A stretch of 64,000 nt of DNA from Incurvaria masculella (taxonomy: Eukaryota; Arthropoda; Insecta; Lepidoptera; Incurvariidae), in assembly GCA_946894095.1 (NCBI GenBank), contig OX335649.1, forward strand, positions 10,248,001 through 10,312,000, read 5' to 3'. Shown here piece by piece: positions 54,597 to 64,000 of this stretch. The position numbers and the translations under genes are program-made. Within the stretch, counting starts at the first letter, position 1. The number at the start of each line of letters is the position of its first letter. The notes below the pieces were generated by a model, which saw only the letters and a list, made by a program, of their open reading frames with translations, searched no databases and had not been told where the DNA came from.

Positions 54597-54720
54597 TTTT
54601 TAGGGTTCCATACATAAATTGAACCCTTATAATATCGTCCTGTCCATCCGTCCGTCCGTCCGGCCGCCCGGCCATGTATCCGTAAGTCACAGCTATTTTA
54701 CTCAGCACTATTTTAATGAA
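54597..54720 (-). repeat. L-A repeat, degenerate fragment
   Basis: TTTTTAGGGTTCCATACATAAATTGAACCC, then (GTCC)n and CCATGTATCCGTAAGTCACAG. Confidence 0.5.
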
Positions 54721-56159
54721 AATTAGAATTACTTAAGTATAAGAAATTAAATATTAAAGGTGGCACACCACTCAGTTACATAACCGAGGTAAGAAAATAA
54801 ATCCACTGTATGCAAGCGAGTGGCATATCCTTAGATTGGAATCACTTGTAGGTTTTAAAATACTTTTGGTTTTCTAAGTTAATGGTTAGTGAGATATTCG
54901 AATTTCCCCTTCATTCTCACTTTCAACAAAAAATGTTTGTATAATATATTATATTATATTAAATGCAAAATGTAAGTAAAAAATGTTTCTAAATAGGGAT
55001 AAATAATGAATTGTATAATTTGTAATCTGTAATAGATTTAAAATCTTATTATGAGTGGACCTTAAGAGGTAAGACGGATTTTCACGGAACCTAACATTTT
55101 TGTGTAGGTACTTAAGTTTTCAAGGTTTGTATAAAATTCGTTGCGTGGTTTAGAAGAAGTAAGCGCCGCCCTCCCGCCGGGCCGCGCGGAGCATTCCGGT
55201 TTGCATGACAGCCACACCTTAGCGTAAGCGGAACTGAATTATATTTAGCCTTTCCTGTGTCCCTGGTAGTTCAATGTACGTGTACTGAGCTTTATCTTAT
55301 CCGGATGATTGGTTTAAGAGTTATCGACGATGGAATACATACATACAGAAAATCGTACATAAAGTTTACAAACGCAGTATCTTAGAAAAGAAAGCGACTT
55401 ACTCCACGAACACCCCTTACAGATTGATTATTAGTATAGATTAATGGTAAGTTACAATTTCTTAGTTTATATAAATTGATATATTTATGTGCTATGAATT
55501 AAAAATATTTATTTAATTATACCAGAGAATCAATGAACTCAACAAACATTCGTAATTCGAACTCAGAAATTCGTCGGTCACAGAATTTCTCAGTTACTGC
55601 TTCCTCACCTATACGAGTAAATGTTTATCTTCACTGAATAATAGGCGTGAAGTGCCCGTTGAGTAAATGTTCAGTAAGGCACTAATGATAATTCCTCTCA
55701 CGCCCGGTATTTCAGTAAGTAGAAGCACACGGTACTGTGCAGCGTTTTCACGTCGTACTTTCCTCCACCTTTACTCCAAGTTCGTCGTTTTCAATATGTA
55801 AATACGTGACTGTAAAATATACGACATAATTTACCACAAAAAACAATATTGTTAAACGATTGAACTATATATTTATATGTTGAAACAGATACACCTATTT
55901 AAGTTTTTTCTTTGAATTTGCCATTTACTAAATATTGACAATTATCTTTGCCTTTTTTTTCAATTCAGGCGGGCTCTTTGAGACTACTGGATTTCATTTT
56001 GATGAAATTGTATAAACATAAACTACAGAAATACTGTTTTCTTTCGGTTGTCTTCCTTTAACAATTTACAGTATATACTTGAAATGAAATAAAAATTTCA
56101 TTTATTTGCTCGTTTTACACAAAACAATGGCCTCACTTAATTTCTGCACTCAGTTGAAG
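54721..56159. other. No gene recognised
   Basis: Nothing I can support. Confidence 0.4.
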
Positions 56160-56800
56160 AAGTTTGAACTGAGACACAGTTTAAAGTATGTTTCTGTTTA
56201 AAGTACCAGACAAATAGTCAATATACGTTGACAAACATTGCCGAATATGTAGGTCATTCTAGTGTTTTTAGTTTTTTGACACGGGAACATAAAACCATTC
56301 TTCATTATTCTCGTTGCAAGTTTTCTTCCGCCTGGACCAGCACTGAAAATATTTTTTCTATTCTTCCACCGATAGGTCAGAAATGGCTGTTTCGTAGGCA
56401 GCAACCACTTTTGCGGCACTTGAAAAAAACATTATTTTTATCCTTAACAATTGGACATAAAAATAAATCACGTAGAGCTAAGTCGGGGTTGTAAGGTGAA
56501 TAGTCAGGGTTGAAATACCAGACTCTTGAATAAATGCCTTTGTTCTAAGGGGTGAAGACGCGTTATTGCGGTGCAAGATGATCCCGGTCCTTGGTTGAAG
56601 TCCAGTCCTTGGTCATCTTTCCGCTCTGAAAACTTTTGGCAATGCAACTGTTTTGTACGATTAACTTAACTGAACTTAACCGTTCACTGATCTTCTAGCA
56701 AATATTGCATTATGTCCACTCCGCGAAAAAAAACTGGCTACCATTGTTTTACCAAAATGTTCGAAAATCTTTGCAATAACCAACAAAAGGTTAACTTTAC
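56160..56800 (-). pseudogene. Mariner-type transposase relic
   Basis: The minus strand holds fragments of the C-terminal half of a mariner transposase: a remnant around the second catalytic Asp (LHRNNAS, where HxDNA is expected), then AYETAISDLSVEE and CNENNEEWF-like pieces, with several frameshifts and stops. The Asp of the HxDNA-type motif is replaced. Confidence 0.65.
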
Positions 56801-56987
56801 GTTTACCTATACGTTCCTCCACATATTTGTATTTCTATACAGTATTTTAACGCGTGTATCATGATACCAGTTAATGTTAAAAAAAAAAAACATGCAGACG
56901 TAACTCTCAGTAGATTTATTTAATGTGCAAAATATCAGAAAACAGGCACTAACTATTGTATGGAACTTGATCATCTCATTCTCCTCT

Positions 56988-57490
56988 TAAGGTGGCCCTT
57001 TCCGACGGGACTATCTCATTCGCGGGCAGGGTACAAAACCGCGCTATTGCGATCTGGGACCTTCTCTGTTTCAAAGACAAAGACAGACTCCTTGATGAGG
57101 AGGATGCAACACGTCCACAAAGCAGACAATGCGCATTGTTTTTTTATTTGGTAAGATTTACGAAAATTTTAATTACAAAACGACGTACAGCTAAAAGTAA
57201 ACCACGACCGCTGCCCTGCAGTCTAAAATCAAACAAAAACCAACTTGATTATAAATCTTTATAATCAGAAATCTAACCTTTTTAAGATGTTTTCATTTTA
57301 TCGTTGAGTAATCCACGTCCAAAGTTATTGTATAAAACAGACGAAAAATTCGAACTTTTGGACCTTATAACTTAGAAACCAAACACTATTTTATAATTCC
57401 AATGGTCATCAGACATCTAGTTCGATCAAATAGAGCTGTTTTAAGTATAATTTTGGATCTCTGGCAAGAAATATACGGATGATCTTCTAC
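56988..57490 (-). mobile_element. TTAA-MITE, one end missing
   Basis: TTAAGGTGGCCCTTTCCGAC at 56988, the same interior reversed (AAACCACGACCGCTG, GTCATCAGACATCTAGTTCG); the far end fades near 57490. Confidence 0.75.
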
Positions 57491-58574
57491 CCGATGCATC
57501 AATTTTCGAATTACCATAACCTCACAATGCCACAGCTTATGAAATATTTTTTTTTCTTGCAAATTATCTCAAGTTTATATCAAAGAAACCATGCAAAAGT
57601 CATGGTGACCTACGCATTTGTAGATCATAAGGTGAATTGGCGTTATAACCAGGAACCGAACTTGCGCGACGCTCGCGACAACATATCCATTTCCGGTTGG
57701 GAAATTGTACGAATCATTAGTAGCAACGAAATATGTAAGATATATTTCTTAGCTTTTTCATTATTTTAAAGTTAACCTGAAACATAGCTTAAAATCATTA
57801 ATTTGCACCTTTACAGTGATATTTACAGCGATACAGTGATATTTTTGAATAAAATAGGAAAATCCATTTTGGTCTCAACCTTCTGTTGAGTCGTGTGTCT
57901 ATTCTATTCTAAGCCCCGATTGCACGAAGAGACGGCTGAATTAATTAATGTTTAAATATGTCACTTTTAGTTAACGGCATGGAGTTCCTTCCATATTATC
58001 CACACAAAGCGACGTGTTTAATTATACGTTGACGTTGATTTTGATATTTTGTCCTTTCGTGCACTCGGTCCTGAGTCCTACGGTTGTACCGCTTGTAGTC
58101 TGATCGCTCCACGCCACAGCTACTTCTGCGTCACAGGCGCCCCTCCAAAACACTCTAATGCTCTATTTCTCATTCCGCCTTCTTTCCACGCGCTGCCACG
58201 AGCCGCCGACTAGGCGTTGATTGATGGCATTCTACTCAATCTCCGCATTCCTTCCGTACCTCTCCCGATAATAAATATGTAGAGCGGGGCTCGGCGTGTC
58301 TCTATTATCTTTTTCCCTTTCATTAGCATTCGCTTTCTTTATCCGTGATTGACGAACCATGGGCCGAGATATTTATGTTGCCATACGAGCGAACCCGGAT
58401 CAAAGGATAATGTCCAGATGTCCAATGGCTAGAAAAGCGCTCTAACCTATCATGGACACCAAATAATCAGTAAGCAGGTATTGAAGCATAAAAGTAAAAA
58501 TTTACACATTTTCCTTTTATACTGGGAAAAAGTCGGCGGACGTTGCTAAAAGGAAAATCTCCGTATGTTTAACA
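57491..58574. other. No gene recognised
   Basis: An open frame at 57479-57769 starts in MITE sequence and has no known domain. Confidence 0.4.
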
Positions 58575-58735
58575 TTTTGAGGGTCGTTACCCTATCATTT
58601 TCCGATACTACGGGCAATAACTCTTAACATGGTCTAAATGTTTTTAAATGTTCGATTCTAAAATATATGCCTACGTCTATATGGTCTTTTAGGATGGAAA
58701 ATATTGGCTGATAAAAGTTCGAAAAGGTTGTCTTT
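58575..58735 (+). repeat. RepE fragment, copy C
   Basis: ACTACGGGCAATAACTCTTA, TCGATTCTAAAATATATG, GGATGGAAAATATTGGCTGA. Confidence 0.6.
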
Positions 58736-59285
58736 TTTACTTTCACTGAATACGTTAATTTTAATTTAGATTTCCAATATTATATTATATTCAATACACG
58801 TTTCCACTCGATTATTGCGAATCTCTTTCGATATGGGCTTTAAAAAATTATCAAACTTTTTTTAGGCTATTCTCTGTGAATTCACATTTGTCTTGATCGG
58901 TGTAGATTGATAAATAATGTACCAACCACGCGCACGTCTATTCTGGCATTCAGCACAATCTGGAATATTTTTTTCATTTCACTTTCTCATACATACAAAG
59001 TATGTTGGAATTTATTCGTCTCGCTATAAATTGTACGGTAAAAGTTATCGTGTCGCTTCGATGCTCACACATTACTCTGAAGGTGAGATTAAAGTTACGA
59101 CTCGATCAGGGAACGTTGGGGTTACGTAAATCATAACGAATGCTTCTACGTGCTTGGTTTTATGACACGTATGCATTAGTGGTGAAATGAAAGACAGCGG
59201 GTAGGAATCAAGGGGGAAGTAGGTACATGCTAAGCATATTACAAATGATCAGAAAGAAGTTTTAATTTTGAATTCTATTTCTTAA
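58736..59285. other. No gene recognised
   Basis: Nothing I can support. Confidence 0.4.
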
Positions 59286-59341
59286 GGCTGTTCCGACCCA
59301 TATAAAGTTGTTTGCACACATAACGCAAAAAGTATTGCACT

Positions 59342-59897
59342 TTAAGGTGGCCCAACCCGCTCATCTCCTCATACAAAAGGGGAAAGAAGATCACGCCCAT
59401 ATTTCTTGTCAAAGATCCAAAATTTTGCTCAAAATAGCTTTATTTGATCGAACTAGATGTCTGATGACCACTGGCATTGTAAAATTGTGTTTGGTTTCTA
59501 AGTTATAAGGTCCGAAAGTTCGAATTTTTGGTGCGTTTTATACAATAACTTTGGAGGTGGATTACGCAATGATAAAGTAAGAAAATCGTAAAAAGATTAG
59601 TCATCAGACATAGCTTATTTAATCAAGAATTATGATCCATTTGGTTTTTGTTAGATTTTTTACTACAGCGGTCGTGGTTTACTTTTAGCTATAAGTCGTT
59701 TTGAAATTAAAATTTTCGTAAATCTTACCAAATCATACACTATGCACATTGTCTTTGTTGTGGACATGTTGCATCTTCCTCATTACGGAGCCTGTCTTAT
59801 TCTTTGAAACAGAGAAGGTCCCAGAGCGCAACAGCACGGTTTTGTACCGTGCCCGCGAATGACTTGGGCCCGAAACTTAGCCCGAGCCCGACCTTAA
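59342..59897 (+). mobile_element. TTAA-MITE inside the nest, right end altered
   Basis: Begins TTAAGGTGGCCCAACCCG and follows 52809-53358 closely to GCGAATGACTTGGGCCCG, then changes to a scrambled end before TTAA at 59894. An inverted copy of a normal right end (TTAAGGTGGCCCAACCCGGC) is at 60139-60182. Confidence 0.75.
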
Positions 59898-60138
59898 GCC
59901 ACGAATTAATAATAAAAGTTTAATATAGTCATATTACTTGCAGCGAAAACAATTTCACAATTTCAGGATTATTGGTTTTGTTACAATTTATTTAAATACG
60001 ATTTTTATTTAACAGCGCCATCTAACGGTGTAAAACTTCTAATCGGCAATTACAACGAAACCATTAAACCTGAAATTGTGAATATGTTTTCGCTGCAACT
60101 ACTATGGCTATATTAAACTTTTATTATTAATTCGTGGC
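59898..60138. mobile_element. Foldback MITE with 70-bp arms at a TTAA site
   Basis: Arms 59898-59967 and 60069-60138 (GCCACGAATTAATAATAAAA...) are nearly perfect inverted repeats. TTAA is present at 59894-59897 and 60139-60142. The interior is non-coding. Confidence 0.85.
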
Positions 60139-60241
60139 TTAAGGTGGCCCAACCCGGCGGGCCCAAGTCATTCGCGGGCAATGTGCAATACTTTTTGCGT
60201 TCTGTGTAAAAAAAACATTGTATGGGTCGGAACATCCTTAA

Positions 60242-60439
60242 CAAGGACAATTAAAGAGATACACACATACGCCGTATGTACCGAACTTTTTAATTACGAG
60301 GCGACAACGAATCGTAGTAACGTGTGGTTGGCAACATCGTTTTCGTCATAATTTCCCGCATAAACGCCTTGTTGCGGATTATTGATGTCTCACTTGTTTC
60401 CCGCGTTATTGTTTTTTTAATGCAAGGTGTCTAAGGGAT
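60242..60439. other. No gene recognised
   Basis: Flank between the nest and the mariner relic. Confidence 0.3.
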
Positions 60440-61015
60440 AGTGGCGATTTTTACAATGTGAGATTTTTGGGAGCAACTATGCAACATGAAGTTTTGCATA
60501 AAACTGAGAAAAACTTTTACCGAAACATTTCAACATCTTAAATAAGCTTACGGAGATCATGTTCTAAGTCGTCCACAGTGTTGCGGTGTGGTTGTATCAA
60601 TTCAAAAGTGGTCGTCAATCAATTAAAGATGACTCTCGACAGAAATATCTTCGACATCATCTGATGATACTCACATTCAAAAAATCTGTGATCGGGTGCT
60701 GGCAAATCGTCGTTTGACTGTCAGAGAACTCGCAGAAGAGGTTGACATCTCAAATAGGTCATGCCATAACATTCTGAACGTGAAATTGAACATGCATCGA
60801 GTGCAGCGAAATCTGTTCCTCGTTTGATGACCGAATTGCAGAAGGAACATTAAGTAACGATGACGACACATTCATGAAGATGTTCAAAACGGGTGACGAG
60901 AGTATGATTTACGGATACGACATGGAAACAAAAGTCCAATCATCACAGTGGGTTGGCTAAGGGTCTCCACGACCCAAAAAGCACGACAGTCTTGATCCAA
61001 AGTAAAAAGGTTTTT
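60440..61015 (+). pseudogene. Mariner transposase relic
   Basis: Decayed mariner coding on the + strand: FCIKLRKTFTETFQHLK, a second helix-turn-helix segment ANRRLTVRELAEEVDISNRS, then FKTGDESMIYGYDMETKVQS around the first catalytic Asp (normally TGDETWV), and GSPRPKK. Several stops and shifts; the second and third catalytic residues are not found. Confidence 0.75.
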
Positions 61016-61139
61016 TTTTAGATTTCAATGGTGCTGCGCATATTGAATGATCAAACATTCAACCGTCACTAACAGTTAATTAAGGCTCCAACTGACTCCA
61101 GCGTTGAGCAAATATATAATATTATTTTTTCTGTAACTG
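61016..61139. other. No gene recognised
   Basis: Short AT-rich gap. Confidence 0.3.
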
Positions 61140-61420
61140 GACATGGATAGCTAATAACAACTGACATGATACACCACATGGGAACTAGATGCCATGTCAG
61201 GATTTTCATTTCCGCCTCGACTACCGATCACTCAATGCAATGGTACCACTCATATTACGTAAAGAAGAGGGCCTACAGATTTGTGTTTAATCCGAACCAC
61301 GGCCAGAAAAAACGGTCACCCATCTAGAACCCAACCGCGCTCAGAGTTGCTTCACCAAGCTTATCAAACCGCATGGCGTTGCGCCACTGGGCTAAGCAGT
61401 ATTCGAACCTGCGAACATCG
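61140..61420 (-). mobile_element. SINE-1-related, degenerate
   Basis: ACTGGACATGGATAGCTAATAAC, CCATGTCAGGATTTTCATTT, CAATGCAATGGTACCACTC; the head is unrecognisable except for a ATTCGAACCTGCG piece at 61402. Confidence 0.55.
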
Positions 61421-61645
61421 GTTTTCCATCTGCTCTTACTTTTTATTAACTTAGCTAACTAATCAACTTTTATTTAACTAACTTTTCATTTCCATTTTAA
61501 CCTCAACTGGGAAAACTGTACTGTCTTAGACATTAAAACTTTTAAAATACTAAGACGGTGGGTCCACAACTACTCGCGCCGTACACGCTGAAAATATTTT
61601 CAGTAATATTGTCTTGATAATATACCCGCACTGTATCGCGGACCA

Positions 61646-62405
61646 GGAGGTCTATTCTTGGAATTCCGTGATAAAGCATCAGGTATCTTTCTGACGAGAA
61701 AACCCCTTTTATAGCGATTGTCAAACAATTTTCTCGACTGAAAATTTAACCTTTGAATAATTGAACTACCGTGCTCCGGAATCTTTCCTTAGAGCAAGAA
61801 ATGTAATGTGTATAATCGACCGTGCAGCAAGGACACATTATTTAAAAAAACTGAAACATCTATTATACATAATTATACAACAATTCACAATTCATAAAAA
61901 AAAACCGGTCAAGAGCGAGTCGGACTCACTAACGAAGGGCTCCGTACCATGGTACAAGATTGAACACAAAAACAATCACGTTTAGTGTATGGTTTTTTTA
62001 TATTTTTTTAATATTGTTGTTATAGCGGCAAAATAAACACACACAGTGAAAATTTCAGCTGCCTACCTATTACCGTTCATGAGATACAGCCCTATGATAG
62101 GTGGACAGACGGACGGACAGGGAGGCTTAGCAATAGGGTTCCGTTGGTACCCTTTGGGTATGGAACCCTAAAACAAACAATTCATGAAAAAAGAAACAGT
62201 ATCCCATTAGATTTTAAATATTTGATTGTTGTAACATTAATATGAATTAAAATACACATCACAAACCAGTTTTATATTATTTTAGGGCACCGTCGCCGAT
62301 AAAGTTTGAGAACCGCTGCCTTAGAGCACTTTGACATACGGTATAAAAGCTGTTTTCGTGACTGAAATATTTCTGATTCCTAGTCGAGGAATGCCAAGAA
62401 TTGTC
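61646..62405. mobile_element. MITE-210 split into two halves
   Basis: 61646-61745 is a left half (GGTCTATTCTTGGAATTCCG to TTTTCTCGACTGAAAAT) and 62334-62405 a right half (GTATAAAAGCTGTTTTCGTG to GAATGCCAAGAATTG). The ~590 bp between hold a fragment of the 32571 foldback (61800-61840), L-A, and AT-rich DNA. Confidence 0.5.
61896..62173 (+). repeat. L-A repeat, full-length
   Basis: AAAACCGGTCAAGAGCGAGTC, GTTATAGCGGCAAAATAAAC, short (GACG)n, and terminal AGGGTTCCGTTGGTACCCTT ... GGAACCCTAAAA. Confidence 0.85.
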
Positions 62406-63394
62406 ACCCTGTCTGTCGCCTAGTCGGGGCACGTATGAGCCCATGAATAATCAAGACTCGGCTCATATGTAATACGTGATGTAAGCAATTCCGCGAATGG
62501 CATTGCGAATTAGTAACCTAGTTCGTCTTATGTGCGTTAGATGATTAAAAAGCGTGAGGTTGTCGTGCAATATATTTATAACTAGGTGTCGTGAAACCTA
62601 CGATGGATTTGGAACAATAATATGTATGTATTCACAATCTTTATTTTATGAGACAAGTACAACGAGATGTACTTTCTCGTTGGACAAGTATGGCTAAACA
62701 TAGTATTATACTTTATTTAATAGTATCATGATAATCGCCTCGGACTGTTGCATCGATCCGAAGGATTAATTTTTTTTTTAAATGATGTTTATCAAATCGT
62801 CTATTTTACGGTTTCGAGACATCGGTGGTTGCTGGAAGTTTCCAGATAATTTTACCCGACTCATTTTTAACAACATGGGCATGGACAATGCCACCATTTT
62901 TTTTCTTTTTTCTCAATGCCCCATCCTTTTCACATATGCTTTCGACTCCCCTTTAGTAAGAAAATAATAGTCCACAAAAATACAATTCTAGCTTCGCGCG
63001 GTATGTTTGCACAACTTCTCCGTTTCCTTTGTATTTGGGTTGGGAAATAATGCTGACATTGAATTTTTGCCATATCTTTTTTATTCTTTGCTTATCAAAC
63101 CAATAACATACATCGGTGGTTGCAAAGTTTCCGACCTTACAAAGATGCCAAATGTTTTTCTTTAATTTATTTTTCTACACACTTTCTACACACTTTGACC
63201 TGAGATGCTCCTATCTCTCTAACCCGTCCAAATCATACTCGGTGTCTTCGTCTGCAAAACAATTGTTAACAAAGGTAAAGGCCTTCTCATTTGATTAAAA
63301 TCTCTGACCTTCGAGCGCGACTAGGGAACTAAAACAAGTTTTTATTGCATTTTGATTTTTTAAAATTTTATCACGGGTGCCATTTAAACTCAAA
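62406..63394. other. No gene recognised
   Basis: Nothing I can support. The phrase CATCGGTGGTTGC recurs at 62820 and 63111 with GAAGTTTCC/AAAGTTTCC following, a weak local repeat. Confidence 0.4.
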
Positions 63395-63660
63395 CTCAAA
63401 CCTTTATTGGTTCATACAACATAACTTACTATATTAACATATTTATTTAAATGAAGACTTGTCAACAGTGTGGATAGTTCGTCGTGTTGCATGCCAAATG
63501 GCGCTAGCTCAGCTTGCCTTGCTAGTCGAACTATACAGGCTGCTGTTTTTGAGCTAGGACCTATGTGTGAAGTGGTGGGAGGGTGTGTGAGGGTGTGAGA
63601 GGGTGTGTGATGGTGTGTGAGGGTGTGTGTATGCTGTAATATAATGCTTATAATAAATGC
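63395..63660 (-). mobile_element. Possible LINE 3' end with TG-rich minisatellite
   Basis: TAAACTCAAACTCAAACCTTTATTGG looks like an antisense LINE tail. 63560-63640 is built of GAGGGTGTGTGA-type repeats. Confidence 0.4.
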
Positions 63661-63725
63661 TATAAAATGTTTATTTTATGTTTGGCGATATTATATATAC
63701 ATTTAATGAACAGAATGTTATTTGT

Positions 63726-63761
63726 TTCGACCGCCAGGAACCCTGGTTCCTGGCGGTCGAA
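63726..63761. repeat. Perfect 17-bp inverted repeat with 2-nt centre
   Basis: TTCGACCGCCAGGAACC, CT, then its exact complement. GC-rich palindrome in AT-rich DNA; no coding context. Confidence 0.9.
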
Positions 63762-64000
63762 TGACCTAGTTTCGCTCATAATGTTTTAGGAACACATAAC
63801 CAACAAATTTCTGTTACATCCTTAGGTTTCATCACGATATTTTATTTGATTCTAAGTAAAATTGGCTAAACAAGTTTCGTGAAGTTTCAGGGACAATTTA
63901 ACCATTTAACATTCAGCATTAATTCGCCAAACATAGAAAGAAGACCCCAACGCGAATATAACCAAAGATTGTGCGCCGAGAAACACGGAGAAAACCGCTT

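Larger units (their letters stand above)
59286..60237. mobile_element. Outer element of a three-level TTAA nest
   Basis: Left arm 59286-59340 (CTGTTCCGACCCATATAAAG ... AAGTATTGCAC) is inverted at 60183-60237 (GTGCAATACTTTTTGCG ... ATGGGTCGGAACATCC). TTAA lies outside both ends (59282-59285, 60238-60241). Contains the two inner elements listed next. Confidence 0.75.

Overview
The window looks like a stretch of a moth or butterfly (Lepidoptera) nuclear genome. It is AT-rich, has almost no long open frames, and is packed with insect transposable elements. This is inferred from the repeat types: RLE-type LINEs sitting in TAA microsatellites, jockey-like and RTE-like LINE ends, mariner relics, a tRNA-derived SINE, and an abundant ~310-bp repeat carrying a (GACG)n microsatellite. 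No database search was possible, so the lineage call is an inference.

Host gene content is small. The best supported gene is the 3' part of a class A (rhodopsin-like) GPCR on the + strand. Exon 4112-4339 carries intracellular loop 3 and TM6; exon ~4603/4615-4774 carries TM7 and the start of the C-tail. GC-rich exons at 33533-33674 (Ala/Pro-rich tail) and 43805-43892 (Ser/Thr-rich end with a stop) fit as the remaining coding exons. All three junctions are phase-compatible (0, 1 and 2). In this model almost everything from 4775 to 43804 is two introns of about 28.8 kb and 10.1 kb. Just after the TM7 exon lies a 159-bp (53-codon) tandem partial duplication of that exon. It keeps an open frame and a second, same-phase splice donor. 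One possible terminal exon of an unrelated membrane protein lies on the - strand at 16-254.

Layout: 0-5 kb, foldback repeat and GPCR exons. 5-21 kb, decayed LINE, a large foldback with paired ACGTATAAT motifs, several MITEs and degenerate repeats. 21-27 kb, a dense TE cluster: two divergent RLE LINEs in opposite orientation, each bounded by TAA repeats; a mosaic duplication of two repeat families; and a 131-bp RTE insertion with an 11-bp target duplication. 27-30 kb, two SINEs followed by a three-unit 411-bp tandem array, each unit holding a tRNA-like gene. 31-44 kb, CACTG elements, a foldback, GPCR exon 3, a mitochondrial COI fragment (NUMT), SINEs and GPCR exon 4. 45-52 kb, three jockey-like LINE 3' fragments and an RTE-type relic. 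50-64 kb, TTAA-bounded MITEs including a three-level nest, two mariner pseudogenes, and short palindromes.

Labels used below for repeat families are mine: L-A (~310 bp, begins CCGGCCAAGTGCGAGTC and ends in a GGGTTCCGT hairpin), L-B (~390 bp GC-rich), SINE-1 (tRNA-derived, ~400 bp), MITE-210 (TIR GCAGGCCTATTCCTGG), TTAA-MITE (ends TTAAGGTGGCCC), RepC (from GGGCAAAAGCTAGT to TAATATTAGTATGGA), RepE (contains ATTGGAAAATATTGGCT).
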